Positions 35,012-43,834 of a stretch of 64,000 bases of DNA are shown here, in pieces. The notes under the pieces were generated by a model. The model saw only the letters and a program-made list of their open reading frames with translations. It did no database searches and was not told where the DNA came from. The stretch covers positions 372,001 through 436,000 of the forward strand of contig NZ_JADILU010000005.1 in NCBI RefSeq assembly GCF_015319355.1. Reading direction: 5' to 3'. The first letter of the stretch is position 1. Every line of letters begins with the position of its first letter. Origin of the DNA: Psychroserpens luteus (lineage in GTDB: Bacteria; Bacteroidota; Bacteroidia; Flavobacteriales; Flavobacteriaceae). Position numbers and translations under genes: made by a program.

Positions 35012-35854
35012 ATGACTATCAAAAATCAAATTCTAAATAGACCTCAAGAGAAACCTATCGTTTGGGATGCTTTTTTTCAACCTAACGGAAAACGAAAACC
35101 TTTAGTTGTTTTTTGTCATGGCTACAAAGGATTTAAAGATTGGGGAGCTTGGAATTTGGTTGCAGAACATTTTAGTAAACAGAATTTATTCTTTGTAAAA
35201 TTTAACTTCTCACATAATGGTGGCACTATTGAAAACCCAATAGATTTTCCTGACTTGGAAGCCTTTGCCCAAAACAACTACAGCAAAGAACTTAATGATT
35301 TAGACGAGATATTAAATCATCTCATTTCCGAAGAATTTGAACATAAAAATGAAATCGATTTATCAAATATCACTTTAATTGGACATTCTAGAGGTGGCGG
35401 AATTTCAATCATAAAAACACACGAAGACAATCGCATAACAAAGCTCATTACTTGGGCTAGCATTTGTGATTTTGAAAAAAGAACTGCTACCACAGGAGAA
35501 TTAAAACAATGGCGAAAAGATGGTGTAAAATATGTTTTAAACGGAAGAACAAAACAGCAAATGCCTCATAATTTTCAATTTTATGAAGATTTTAAAGCTA
35601 ATGAACAACGATTACATATTGAAACTGCTGTAAAACAAATTGATGTTCCTGTTTTAATTATTCATGCTAAAGATGATCCTTCCGTAACATTTGATGAAGC
35701 AGAAGCATTACACTCCTGGAATACAAAAAATAGTCTTATTGAAATTGAAAATTCTAACCACGTATTTGATGCAAATCATCCTTGGGAGAATAATAAACTG
35801 CCAATAGCATTAAAAACCGTAGTTGAAAAAAGTATTGATTTTATAAAAGACTAA
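35012..35854 (+). CDS. Alpha/beta hydrolase
   Basis: 280 aa, no signal peptide. Nucleophile elbow GHSRGGG (Ser about residue 125), oxyanion region FCHGYKGFKDWG, acid in IIHAKDDPSVTFDEAE and His in NSNHVFDANHPW. Probable esterase or acyl-peptidase-like enzyme; substrate unknown. Its ATG abuts the TAA of the AddB-like gene (TAAATG), implying translational coupling. Confidence 0.9.
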   Translation: MTIKNQILNRPQEKPIVWDAFFQPNGKRKPLVVFCHGYKGFKDWGAWNLVAEHFSKQNLFFVKFNFSHNGGTIENPIDFPDLEAFAQNNYSKELNDLDEILNHLISEEFEHKNEIDLSNITLIGHSRGGGISIIKTHEDNRITKLITWASICDFEKRTATTGELKQWRKDGVKYVLNGRTKQQMPHNFQFYEDFKANEQRLHIETAVKQIDVPVLIIHAKDDPSVTFDEAEALHSWNTKNSLIEIENSNHVFDANHPWENNKLPIALKTVVEKSIDFIKD

Positions 35855-35872
35855 TTAATTTCAAAATAAATG

Positions 35873-35895
35873 AATAATCTATAAAACAGATTATT
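35873..35895. terminator. Hairpin between convergent hydrolase and usp genes
   Basis: AATAATCT-ATAAAAC-AGATTATT. AT-rich with only a short T run; it overlaps the usp stop codon. A weak bidirectional terminator is possible. Confidence 0.35.
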
Positions 35896-36688
35896 TCAAT
35901 CCGCTTAACACCAATACTGGTAAACTAGAACTGTGAAAATCTTTCTTTAAAATTGTATTGCTTTCCCATAATTTAGTGAAGAATCCACGTTTACGTCTCA
36001 CAACACACAATAAATCTGGTTTATTAGCTTGATGATGTTCTAAAACACCTTGAAAAGTTGTTGGATTTTCAGAATACGTCGTTTTAGTAATCATAGATGC
36101 TAAATCTTCATTCACAGTAAAATCACCTTCGTTATAAAACGTTGTTTTTACTAGTAATAAATTAACAATAGATTTAAATTGATTCTTAATTTCTTTTAAT
36201 GGTTGTAACGCTTCAGGTTTCTTAATCTGAGCAGATTTTAACGCCATTAAAATATAAATAATAGGTCTATATGTATATCCTTCTGGTACAATTAAAGCAG
36301 GAATATTGGTTTGCTTAATTATCTTTCCTGAAGTCTTACCTAAATACACTTCGTCTTTAATAGAATTAGTTCTTGGTTCTAATAAAATAAGATCCACATC
36401 TAAAGCCTCACAAGCCAACTCAATGGTATCTACTAATTTTCCTTTAAAAGTTTTAACAACAACCTCAACTCCTTTGGTATCTATTTTAGCAACATGTTCT
36501 TGCAAAAATGATAAACTTTCTCGCTCCAAAATATGATCTACCTTAATCATAGTGCCTGCTTTTGTATAGACATTATAAATTTGTACCACATAAAGTTTAG
36601 CACCAAAAGTACGTGCAAAATCTACAGCGTATTGTAAATGACTTTCTGCATTTTTAGAGGATCCAACAGGAACAAGAATAGACTTCAT
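35891..36688 (-). CDS. Universal stress protein, tandem UspA domains
   Basis: 265 aa from the ATG at 36688 (the ORF extends two codons further to a TTG). The first Usp domain begins KSILVPVGSSKNAESHLQYA and contains ILLEPRTNS. The second (from ~140) is diverged, ending KKDFHSSSLPVLVLSG. The ATP-binding G-x2-G-x9-G(S/T) pattern is partly kept in domain one (GKTSGKIIKQTNIPALIVP). Two-domain Usp proteins are cytosolic stress factors of uncertain activity. Confidence 0.85.
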   Translation of the reverse strand: MKSILVPVGSSKNAESHLQYAVDFARTFGAKLYVVQIYNVYTKAGTMIKVDHILERESLSFLQEHVAKIDTKGVEVVVKTFKGKLVDTIELACEALDVDLILLEPRTNSIKDEVYLGKTSGKIIKQTNIPALIVPEGYTYRPIIYILMALKSAQIKKPEALQPLKEIKNQFKSIVNLLLVKTTFYNEGDFTVNEDLASMITKTTYSENPTTFQGVLEHHQANKPDLLCVVRRKRGFFTKLWESNTILKKDFHSSSLPVLVLSGLK

Positions 36689-36703
36689 AATCAAATATTT
36701 AAA

Positions 36704-36720
36704 AGTAACTTTGTGTTACT
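36704..36720. promoter_or_regulatory. Inverted repeat AGTAAC-TTTGT-GTTACT between usp and GNAT
   Basis: Perfect 6-bp arms with 5-bp spacer, located right at or after the inferred usp transcription start and upstream of the GNAT ATG. Candidate operator for a stress regulator. Confidence 0.4.
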
Positions 36721-36726
36721 ATTTGG

Positions 36727-36734
36727 CAAAGGTA
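36727..36734 (-). promoter_or_regulatory. -7 element (TACCTTTG) of the usp gene
   Basis: Exact TAnnTTTG on the minus strand, with a start near 36721 and a ~32-nt leader. Confidence 0.5.
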
Positions 36735-36744
36735 ATTATTAATA

Positions 36745-37245
36745 ATGATACGTAAAGCAACACCAATAGATATTGATACTATTCTAGAAATCACTAAAGC
36801 ATGTGCAAACCACATGATTAGTCAAGGTATCCTACAATGGAATGAACATTACCCAAAACGTGAAGCATTTGAAAATGATATTGATAGACACGAACTTTAT
36901 GTTTTAGAAATCAAAAACGAAATTACTGGTTGTATTGTTATTTCGACAATTATGGATGATGAATACAAACCTATAAAATGGCTCACATCAAATAAAAATA
37001 ATATGTATATTCATCGTTTAGCTATCCATCCGAAACATCAAGGACAAGGTTTTGCTCAAAAACTTATGGATTATGCCGAAAATTATGCAAAACAAAATAA
37101 GTATGCTTCTGTAAGACTAGATACATTTTCACAAAATTATAGAAACCAGAAATTTTATGAACGTCGTGGTTATGAAAAATTAGGAAACATCTATTTCCCA
37201 AAACAAAGTGAATATCCTTTTCACTGTTATGAGTTCGTATTTTGA
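36745..37245 (+). CDS. GNAT family N-acetyltransferase
   Basis: 166 aa. Starts IRKATPIDIDTILEITKA, typical of the family. Acetyl-CoA site RLAIHPKHQGQGFAQKLMDYAE (R/QxxGxG/A as QGQGFA) and a C-terminal NFYERRGYEKLGNI-like block (QKFYERRGYEKLG). Substrate unknown. Its stop overlaps the MATE start by 4 nt. Confidence 0.88.
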   Translation: MIRKATPIDIDTILEITKACANHMISQGILQWNEHYPKREAFENDIDRHELYVLEIKNEITGCIVISTIMDDEYKPIKWLTSNKNNMYIHRLAIHPKHQGQGFAQKLMDYAENYAKQNKYASVRLDTFSQNYRNQKFYERRGYEKLGNIYFPKQSEYPFHCYEFVF

Positions 37246-38576
37246 AAACAGACATCTCATTAAAAAACATTAATAAATTAGCCATTCCTGCATTAATTTC
37301 GGGAGTTGCAGAACCTATCTTATCATTAACTGACACTGCAATTATTGGTAATGTAGATTATAATGCTCCGGAATCTCTAGCTGCTGTTGGCATTGTGGGC
37401 ACCTTTATTTCTATGCTCATTTGGGTTTTAGGTCAAACACGAAGCGCCATTTCATCTATCGTTTCTCAACATGTTGGCGCCAACAAATTGGATCATGTTA
37501 AAAACCTTCCTGCTCAAGCTATTTTCATTATCACATCCATAAGTATTCTCATCATTGTAACAACTTTACCTTTTTCTTCGGAAATTTTTAAACTCTACAA
37601 CGCGTCTGGTACCATTTTAAATTATAGCGTTGAATATTATAATATTCGCGTTTTTGGATTTCCTTTTACACTCTTTACAATCGCCATTTTTGGAACCTTT
37701 AGAGGGCTTCAAAACACCTATTATCCAATGATTATTGCTATTATTGGTAGTATTGTAAATATTATTTTAGACTTCGCTTTTGTCTATGGAATTGAAGGTA
37801 TTATCAACCCAATGCACATTAAAGGTGCAGCCTACGCAAGTGTGATTGCTCAAATAATAATGGCATTGTGTTCTGCTTACTATTTACTGAAAAAGACAGA
37901 TATTTCTTTGCGAGTTACATTTCCGCTAAATCCAGAAATCAAGACTTTTAGCTTAATGATTCTTAACCTTTTTGTGCGCACACTCGCATTAAATGCAACA
38001 CTTTATTTTGCAACTCGTTTTGCGACCTCTTATGGCACAGAGTACATTGCAGCTTATACAATTGCAATTAACCTTTGGTTTTTGGGTGCTTTTATTATTG
38101 ACGGTTATGCAAGTGCTGGAAATATTCTCTCCGGAAAATTGCTAGGCGAAAAAAACTACAAGAAACTGGTAGAACTCAGCAACTTCTTAATTAAATGTGG
38201 CATTGGTGTAGGTTTTCTACTGACTATTTTAGGTCTAATCTTTTATAATTTTATTGGTCCTATATTCACAAAAGACCTAAAAGTACTTGAAGAATTTTAT
38301 AACGTATTTTGGATTGTTCTTGCCATGCAACCGCTTTGTGCTCTTGCTTTTATTTTTGATGGCATGTTTAAAGGTATGGGTAAAATGAAATTTCTTAGAA
38401 ATTTACTCTTGCTCTCAACTGGTCTTGTATTTATCCCGTTACTATTTTTATTAGACAGTTATGGTCTTAAATTATATGCGGTTTTTATTGCGCTTACTGT
38501 ATGGATTATTGCCAGAGGGTTTCCGTTAATCATAAAATTTAGACAACTATTTTTGTCACTTTCACAAAAGACTTAA
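37242..38576 (+). CDS. MATE family efflux transporter
   Basis: 444 aa, about twelve membrane helices in two MatE halves. Starts at a TTG within TTGA shared with the GNAT stop; no ATG lies nearby and the N-terminus KNINKLAIPALISGVAEPIL is right for the family (LA.P.i...lepl). Other motifs: DTAIIGNVD, GTFRGLQNTYYPM and DGMFKGMGKMKFL. Sodium- or proton-coupled drug/metabolite export, DinF-like. Coupled to the GNAT gene. Confidence 0.92.
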   Translation: MKTDISLKNINKLAIPALISGVAEPILSLTDTAIIGNVDYNAPESLAAVGIVGTFISMLIWVLGQTRSAISSIVSQHVGANKLDHVKNLPAQAIFIITSISILIIVTTLPFSSEIFKLYNASGTILNYSVEYYNIRVFGFPFTLFTIAIFGTFRGLQNTYYPMIIAIIGSIVNIILDFAFVYGIEGIINPMHIKGAAYASVIAQIIMALCSAYYLLKKTDISLRVTFPLNPEIKTFSLMILNLFVRTLALNATLYFATRFATSYGTEYIAAYTIAINLWFLGAFIIDGYASAGNILSGKLLGEKNYKKLVELSNFLIKCGIGVGFLLTILGLIFYNFIGPIFTKDLKVLEEFYNVFWIVLAMQPLCALAFIFDGMFKGMGKMKFLRNLLLLSTGLVFIPLLFLLDSYGLKLYAVFIALTVWIIARGFPLIIKFRQLFLSLSQKT

Positions 38577-38581
38577 CTTTG
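38574..38581 (+). promoter_or_regulatory. -7 element (TAACTTTG) for the microprotein genes
   Basis: Exact TAnnTTTG overlapping the MATE stop codon; a start near 38587 leaves about 20 nt before the ATG at 38607. Confidence 0.5.
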
Positions 38582-38606
38582 ATCTATAATCAACTTAAAT
38601 TAAGTT

Positions 38607-38750
38607 ATGCTTTTAATAAATCTCATTCAAGATTCATCTGCTTATGATTCTGGATATACTATTGGCTATTCAATTGGTAAATATTTACCTTTCATAATTC
38701 TAGTTGTTATTGCAATTTTTCTGTTTAGATATTTTAAAAATAAAAAGTAA
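38607..38750 (+). CDS. 47-aa single-pass membrane microprotein
   Basis: Reads MLLINLIQDSSAYDSGY, then a hydrophobic helix (YLPFIILVVIAIFLF) and a basic end RYFKNKK, so an N-out/C-in single-pass topology is expected. The start is supported by the promoter 25 nt upstream. Unknown function; similar short tail-basic proteins are frequent but rarely annotated. Confidence 0.6.
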   Translation: MLLINLIQDSSAYDSGYTIGYSIGKYLPFIILVVIAIFLFRYFKNKK

Positions 38751-38754
38751 GCTT

Positions 38755-38853
38755 ATGGATTTCATGTCATTTATTAGCGGAAGCGGACTCTTCCTCATCT
38801 TAGGAATAGTTTTAGTCATCGTTTATTTTTACAACCGTAACAAGAGACGATAG
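38755..38853 (+). CDS. 32-aa single-pass membrane microprotein
   Basis: Reads MDFMSFISGSG, a hydrophobic helix (LFLILGIVLVIVYFY) and NRNKRR. It begins 4 nt after the stop of the 47-aa gene and has the same helix-plus-basic-tail plan, so the two probably form a pair made from one mRNA. The stop abuts the stop of the convergent oxygenase gene. Confidence 0.55.
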   Translation: MDFMSFISGSGLFLILGIVLVIVYFYNRNKRR

Positions 38854-39510
38854 TTATCTCGTTTTTAACCAACCCGTAATGCTCAAACGTTCGGTTTCTA
38901 CAGGTTTAACTTCGTGCTCAATAATTTGACTCTCAAAAATAACAATGCGTCCAGGAAACGGATAAATTACTTTTTCGGTTTCAATACCATGGTCGTCAAT
39001 ATATAAAACGAGTTCTCCTCCATTTTCTGGTTTCCAATCTTCGGTATTTAAATAACATACAAAAGATAATTTACGTCTATCATCATTTTGAAATGTATCA
39101 ATATGACGTTTGTAAAAGGTGCCTTTAGGGTACAATGCATAATGAAATTCTTTATGTAAAATTCCCATGAAACAGGTTTTGTTTAGATAAGAAACCAAGT
39201 CATTTATTTGACTAAAAAATAAATCTTCTGCAGGATTAGTTTTAGTTTCATCAATCCATAAAATATGATCGCCTCTAATAGATTTTATGATTAACTCATT
39301 AACGCGATTGCCAATGGCAGCTTTTTTAAATCGATCTTCCTCATGTTTGTTTTGGAGAGATTGTCTTAAAAGTGAGACGATTTCCGAAGAAAAGAAATCA
39401 TCAATTATACTAAATTTTTGTAATCCGATATCTTGGATTATCTGCTCATATACTGGGTTTTCAACAAAAGGAATCTCTTCAAAAAGTTGATTAGGCACAG
39501 CTTCAATCAT
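38854..39510 (-). CDS. 2OG-Fe(II) oxygenase (prolyl 4-hydroxylase-like)
   Basis: 218 aa. Iron ligands: HxD in KRHIDTFQNDDRR and the distal His in QIIEHEVKPV; 2-oxoglutarate Arg in ERLSITGWL. The double-stranded beta-helix core is at ~95-215. Hydroxylates a protein or small molecule; the substrate is not evident. Single gene, divergent from queD. Confidence 0.88.
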   Translation of the reverse strand: MIEAVPNQLFEEIPFVENPVYEQIIQDIGLQKFSIIDDFFSSEIVSLLRQSLQNKHEEDRFKKAAIGNRVNELIIKSIRGDHILWIDETKTNPAEDLFFSQINDLVSYLNKTCFMGILHKEFHYALYPKGTFYKRHIDTFQNDDRRKLSFVCYLNTEDWKPENGGELVLYIDDHGIETEKVIYPFPGRIVIFESQIIEHEVKPVETERLSITGWLKTR

Positions 39511-39554
39511 GACTTTCCTTTTATAAAATTTGAGCTTCCAACGTTAAAAGCGCG

Positions 39555-39562
39555 CAAATGTA
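39555..39562 (-). promoter_or_regulatory. -7 element (TACATTTG) of the 2OG oxygenase gene
   Basis: Exact TAnnTTTG on the minus strand, about 45 nt upstream of the start codon. Confidence 0.45.
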
Positions 39563-39593
39563 ATCTAAAAACCAATTACTTTCGCAAAATGAA

Positions 39594-39601
39594 TATCTTT
39601 G
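39594..39601 (+). promoter_or_regulatory. -7 element (TATCTTTG) of queD-lpxH
   Basis: Exact TAnnTTTG; a start near 39607 gives a ~15-nt leader before the queD ATG. Confidence 0.5.
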
Positions 39602-39621
39602 CACTGAAAACACATAATTAA

Positions 39622-40074
39622 ATGAGCAATATTCGCATCACAAAACTATTTTCTTTTGAAACTGGCCATGCTTTATATGGTTACGACGGAAAGTGTAAAA
39701 ATGTTCATGGTCATAGTTACCGTTTGAATGTAACGGTTATTGGAAAACCAATCACAGATAACACCAATGTGAAATTTGGGATGGTTATTGACTTTACTGA
39801 TTTAAAGAAAATCGTGAAAGAAGAAATTGTAGATGTATTTGATCATGCTACAGTCTTCAATAAGAACACACCACATGTAGAGTTAGCAAAAGAACTTCAA
39901 ATGAGAGATCATAATGTGCTTTTGGTAGATTATCAACCTACAAGCGAAATGATGGTGATTGATTTTGCCTCAAAAATCAAAAAACGCCTCCCAAATAATA
40001 TAAAGCTTCATTCTTTAAAATTACAAGAAACAGCAACTTCTTACGCACAGTGGTTTGCTTCAGATAATGACTAA
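39622..40074 (+). CDS. queD: 6-carboxytetrahydropterin synthase
   Basis: 150 aa. T-fold enzyme converting dihydroneopterin triphosphate to 6-carboxy-tetrahydropterin for queuosine/7-deazaguanine synthesis. Zinc histidines in FETGHALYG and NVHGHSYRLNV; catalytic FDHATVFN; C-terminal LKLQETATSYAQW with the substrate Glu. Overlaps lpxH by 8 nt. Confidence 0.92.
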   Translation: MSNIRITKLFSFETGHALYGYDGKCKNVHGHSYRLNVTVIGKPITDNTNVKFGMVIDFTDLKKIVKEEIVDVFDHATVFNKNTPHVELAKELQMRDHNVLLVDYQPTSEMMVIDFASKIKKRLPNNIKLHSLKLQETATSYAQWFASDND

Positions 40075-40840
40075 ACCTACCAACATAAGAATTCCTGAGG
40101 GAAAGAAAATTTACTTCTCATCAGACAATCATTTAGGCGCTCCTACTAATGAAGCTTCACGACCTCGTGAAAAGAAATTTGTAGCTTGGCTTGATGATGT
40201 TAAGAAAGATGCTGCAGCTATTTTCCTGTTAGGAGATTTATTCGATTTTTGGTTTGAATATGGTACTGTAGTCCCTAAAGGGTTTGTAAGAACTTTAGGG
40301 AAATTGGCTGAAATAAGTGATTCTGGAATTCCAATCTATTTCTTTGTTGGTAACCACGATCTCTGGATGAATGGGTATTTTGAAAAAGAACTCAATATTC
40401 CTGTATTTCATAAGCCTAAAGAATTTACTTTCAACGATAAAACATTTTACATTGCACATGGCGACGGATTAGGACCTTATGATAAAGGTTACAAACGCAT
40501 GAAAAAAGTGTTTACAAACCCTGTATTTAAGTTTCTATTCAAATGGGTGCATCCAGATATAGGTATGAGAGTAGCTCAATATTTATCTGTAAAAAATAAA
40601 CTCATTTCTGGAGATGATGATGCAAAATATCTAGGAGAAGATAATGAGTGGCTTATCCAATATAGTAAATCACAATTGCAAGAACAACATCGTGATTTCT
40701 TCTTGTATGGTCATCGTCATTTACCTATGGACTTGGATTTAGGTCAAAATTCTAAATATGTAAACCTAGGTGATTGGATCACTTATTTTACGTATGGTGT
40801 TTTTGATGGTAAGGATTTTGAGTTGAAAACTTATAAGTAA
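40067..40840 (+). CDS. lpxH: UDP-2,3-diacylglucosamine diphosphatase
   Basis: 257 aa from the ATG at 40067 (the longer ORF starts at a TTG inside queD). Calcineurin-type metallophosphoesterase of lipid A synthesis. Metal ligands in SSDNHLG, LLGDLFDFWFEYG, VGNHDLWM, AHGDGLG and YGHRHLP. Acts at the cytosolic face of the inner membrane. Coupled to queD and convergent with the MFS gene (stop codons adjacent). Confidence 0.9.
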   Translation: MTKPTNIRIPEGKKIYFSSDNHLGAPTNEASRPREKKFVAWLDDVKKDAAAIFLLGDLFDFWFEYGTVVPKGFVRTLGKLAEISDSGIPIYFFVGNHDLWMNGYFEKELNIPVFHKPKEFTFNDKTFYIAHGDGLGPYDKGYKRMKKVFTNPVFKFLFKWVHPDIGMRVAQYLSVKNKLISGDDDAKYLGEDNEWLIQYSKSQLQEQHRDFFLYGHRHLPMDLDLGQNSKYVNLGDWITYFTYGVFDGKDFELKTYK

Positions 40841-42112
40841 TTAACCTTCTTCCTTCTCATGCTCCTCAATATCCTTTCTTAAATCTAATTTTCTAAACGA
40901 AGGAGAAACCAAACCTGTAACGACTACAGTAATCAAAGTCATTGTACCTCCAAAAACAACAGCAGTCACTGTTCCCATATATTTAGCTGTGAGTCCACTT
41001 TCCAGCGCACCCAATTCATTAGAAGATCCTACAAACATAGAGTTCACAGATGACACACGACCACGCATATGATCTGGTGTCTTTATTTGTAAAATCGTTT
41101 GTCTAATTACCATTGATACACCATCTGTGACTCCACTAAAAAACAATGCAATGACAGAAACCCAGAAAATAGACGACAACCCAAATACGATAATGCAAAC
41201 TCCAAAACCAAAAATGGCAACGAGTAATTTCATCCCTGCATTTTTACTAATTGGGATGTATGCTGTCACCAACATCGTCAAAAATGCTCCAACAGAAGGT
41301 GCTGCAACTAAAATCCCAAAGCCTCTTGGGCCTACTTTTAAAATATCTTGTGCAAAAACTGCAGCTAAAGCTATAGCTCCTCCAAATAAAACAGAAACCA
41401 TATCTAAGGTAATAGCACCTAATATGGCTTTAGTATTAAAAACAAATGATAAGCCTTCTGATAAGCTAGACAAAATATTCTCACCAATTTTTGGATTAAG
41501 TATTGGCTTTCTAGGAATTTGAAATATCATAACAAATGAAAATAACACTAATCCAAAAACAACACATAAAGACCAGTGAACACCAATCCAGCTAAATGAA
41601 AAACCCGCAAAGGCAACACCTAAAACCCGAGCCATTTGCCAAGTAGAACTATTCCAAGTTGCTGCGTTAGGATATATTTTCTTCGGAACAATAAGTGCGA
41701 CTAAAGAAAAAATAGTAGGTCCAAAAAAGGCTCTTAGAAATCCACCAAAAAACACCAAAGCATAAATCGAATATAGGATACTATTTTTTGACCAAGACTC
41801 AATAATAGTTTGAGAAGTCAACCAAAACAGTCCAAAACTTATTAATGAAAAAGCAGCGATACATACTGCTAAAAGGTTTCGTTTTTCTCGCTGATCTACA
41901 ATGTGACCTGCAAATAAAGCCATAACAAATGCTGGTGCAAATTCACAAAGCCCAATTAGACCTAAACTCAAAGGATCTTTTGTTAATGCATAAACCTGCC
42001 ACTCTATCACAATAAATTGCATAGACCAACCAAAAATTAGTGCAAAACGCACCAATAAAAACATATTGAATTCTCTATAACGTAATGCTGCGTATGGATC
42101 TTTTTTAGACAT
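40841..42112 (-). CDS. MFS transporter
   Basis: 423 aa, about twelve membrane helices. The N-terminal part has RFALIFGWSMQFIVIEWQVYALTKDPLSLGLIGL cut here for brevity to its start and end (RFALIFGWSMQ, LSLGLIGL), and the helix 2-3 loop is GHIVDQREKRN. The second half has MRGRVSSVNSMFVGSSNELGA. These are features of the MFS_3/enterobactin-exporter-like group. Substrate unknown. Lies 3 nt after recJ on the same strand and is probably co-transcribed with it. Confidence 0.9.
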   Translation of the reverse strand: MSKKDPYAALRYREFNMFLLVRFALIFGWSMQFIVIEWQVYALTKDPLSLGLIGLCEFAPAFVMALFAGHIVDQREKRNLLAVCIAAFSLISFGLFWLTSQTIIESWSKNSILYSIYALVFFGGFLRAFFGPTIFSLVALIVPKKIYPNAATWNSSTWQMARVLGVAFAGFSFSWIGVHWSLCVVFGLVLFSFVMIFQIPRKPILNPKIGENILSSLSEGLSFVFNTKAILGAITLDMVSVLFGGAIALAAVFAQDILKVGPRGFGILVAAPSVGAFLTMLVTAYIPISKNAGMKLLVAIFGFGVCIIVFGLSSIFWVSVIALFFSGVTDGVSMVIRQTILQIKTPDHMRGRVSSVNSMFVGSSNELGALESGLTAKYMGTVTAVVFGGTMTLITVVVTGLVSPSFRKLDLRKDIEEHEKEEG

Positions 42113-42115
42113 ACA

Positions 42116-43804
42116 TTAGGCTTTAATATCTCTCAATTTTAATTGCAAACTCACATTCCCTTGCCAATGGTTTTCATCAATTGAATACACAGCATCAAAA
42201 GGTTTATTATGTGTTATTAAATCGCATTTATTACCTAAATTGAATCCAATACAGACTATTTTATCTTTACCTTGAGTTGCAGTTAATCGCAAATGTTTAT
42301 CATCCTCACCAACGCATTTTCCATAACCTGTATCTTTTAAATTTTCAGTCATAAAAATTGGCGTCATATTTCCTGGCCCGAAAGGTGCAAACTGACTAAT
42401 AATACGATAAAATTTAGGTGTAATATCTTTTAATTTGATTTGAGAATCAATTCTAATTTCTGGAGTAAGTAAACTTCTATCAATAGTTTTGGTGACCTCA
42501 TCCTCAAAGGCTTGCTTAAAAGCTTCATAGTTTTCAGGATCAAGTGTTAATCCAGCTGCATATTTATGTCCGCCAAATTGCTCAATATGTTCTGCACAAG
42601 CTTCTAAAGCATTATAAACGTCAAAACCTTTTATTGATCGTGCAGATGCTGCTAATTTACTGCCACTTTTTGTAAAAACTAATGTTGGTCTGTAATGTGT
42701 TTCAATTAATCTAGAAGCTACAATCCCAATGACACCTTTATGCCAAGTTTCATGATACACAACGGTTGTTAATCGATCTTCTTCTTTATTTTCTTCAATT
42801 TGAACAAGTGCTTCTTGAGTTATTCGTTGGTCTGTTTCTCGTCTATCAAGATTAAATTCGTTGATTTCTTGTGCGTATTCTTTTGCTAATTCTTCGTTAG
42901 TTTCTGTCAATAAAGTCACTGCGTAATTACCATGTTTCATACGACCTGCAGCATTTATTCTTGGTGCAACAATAAAAACAACATCGGTAATTGTGAGTAC
43001 ATCTTTTTTGACTTGCTCAATAATGGCTTTAATTCCTGGTCTTGGTTGCGTATTGATTATTTGCAAACCAAAATAAGCCAAAGCACGATTTTCTCCAACA
43101 ATAGGAACAATATCTGCTCCAATTGCAGTAGCTATCAAATCTAAATATTCTCCTAGATCTTCAATTGTTTTTCCATCTTTTGATGCTAAAGCTTGAATCA
43201 ATTTAAATCCTACGCCACAACCACACAATTCTTTAAACGGATACTCACAATCGTCTCGTTTTGGATCTAAAACTGCAACTGCTTTTGGCAATTCAGGACC
43301 TGGTCTATGGTGATCACAGATGATGAAGTCGATACCTTTTTCCGAAGCATAATTTATTTTATCAATAGCTTTTACACCACAATCTAATGCGATAATTAAT
43401 GAAAAGTCATTGTCCTGAGCAAAGTCAATCCCTTTATAAGAAATCCCGTAACCTTCATCATAACGATCTGGAATGTATGTGGCAATACTATCTGATTTGG
43501 TTTTTAAATATGAAGACATCAAAGCAACAGACGTTGTTCCATCTACATCATAGTCTCCAAACACCAAAATATTTTCATTGTTACTTAATGCAGCTTCAAT
43601 TCTAGCGACAGCTTTATCCATGTCTTTCATAAGAAATGGGTCATGCAACTCCTCAAAACTAGGCCTAAAAAAACGTTTAGCTTCTTCGTAGGTCTCAATG
43701 CCTCTTTGAACGAGTAAGGTTGCTACAGATTGATCTACTTGAAGTGCTTTTTGTAAGTCTTCAACGGTTTTAGAATCTGGTTTTGGCTTTAATGTCCAAC
43801 GCAT
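42116..43804 (-). CDS. recJ: Single-strand-DNA-specific exonuclease RecJ
   Basis: 562 aa, full length. DHH motifs: VFGDYDVDGTTS, IALDCGVKA, IICDHHRPG and DPKRDDCEYP. Then DHHA1 (KLAASARSIKGFDVYNAL, GGHKYAAGL) and the C-terminal OB domain. 5'-3' ssDNA exonuclease in recombination and base-excision repair; it can work with the AddAB-like pair elsewhere in this window. Confidence 0.95.
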   Translation of the reverse strand: MRWTLKPKPDSKTVEDLQKALQVDQSVATLLVQRGIETYEEAKRFFRPSFEELHDPFLMKDMDKAVARIEAALSNNENILVFGDYDVDGTTSVALMSSYLKTKSDSIATYIPDRYDEGYGISYKGIDFAQDNDFSLIIALDCGVKAIDKINYASEKGIDFIICDHHRPGPELPKAVAVLDPKRDDCEYPFKELCGCGVGFKLIQALASKDGKTIEDLGEYLDLIATAIGADIVPIVGENRALAYFGLQIINTQPRPGIKAIIEQVKKDVLTITDVVFIVAPRINAAGRMKHGNYAVTLLTETNEELAKEYAQEINEFNLDRRETDQRITQEALVQIEENKEEDRLTTVVYHETWHKGVIGIVASRLIETHYRPTLVFTKSGSKLAASARSIKGFDVYNALEACAEHIEQFGGHKYAAGLTLDPENYEAFKQAFEDEVTKTIDRSLLTPEIRIDSQIKLKDITPKFYRIISQFAPFGPGNMTPIFMTENLKDTGYGKCVGEDDKHLRLTATQGKDKIVCIGFNLGNKCDLITHNKPFDAVYSIDENHWQGNVSLQLKLRDIKA

Positions 43805-43834
43805 AGTTTTTAAAATTTTCTAAAGTGTTTCTAA

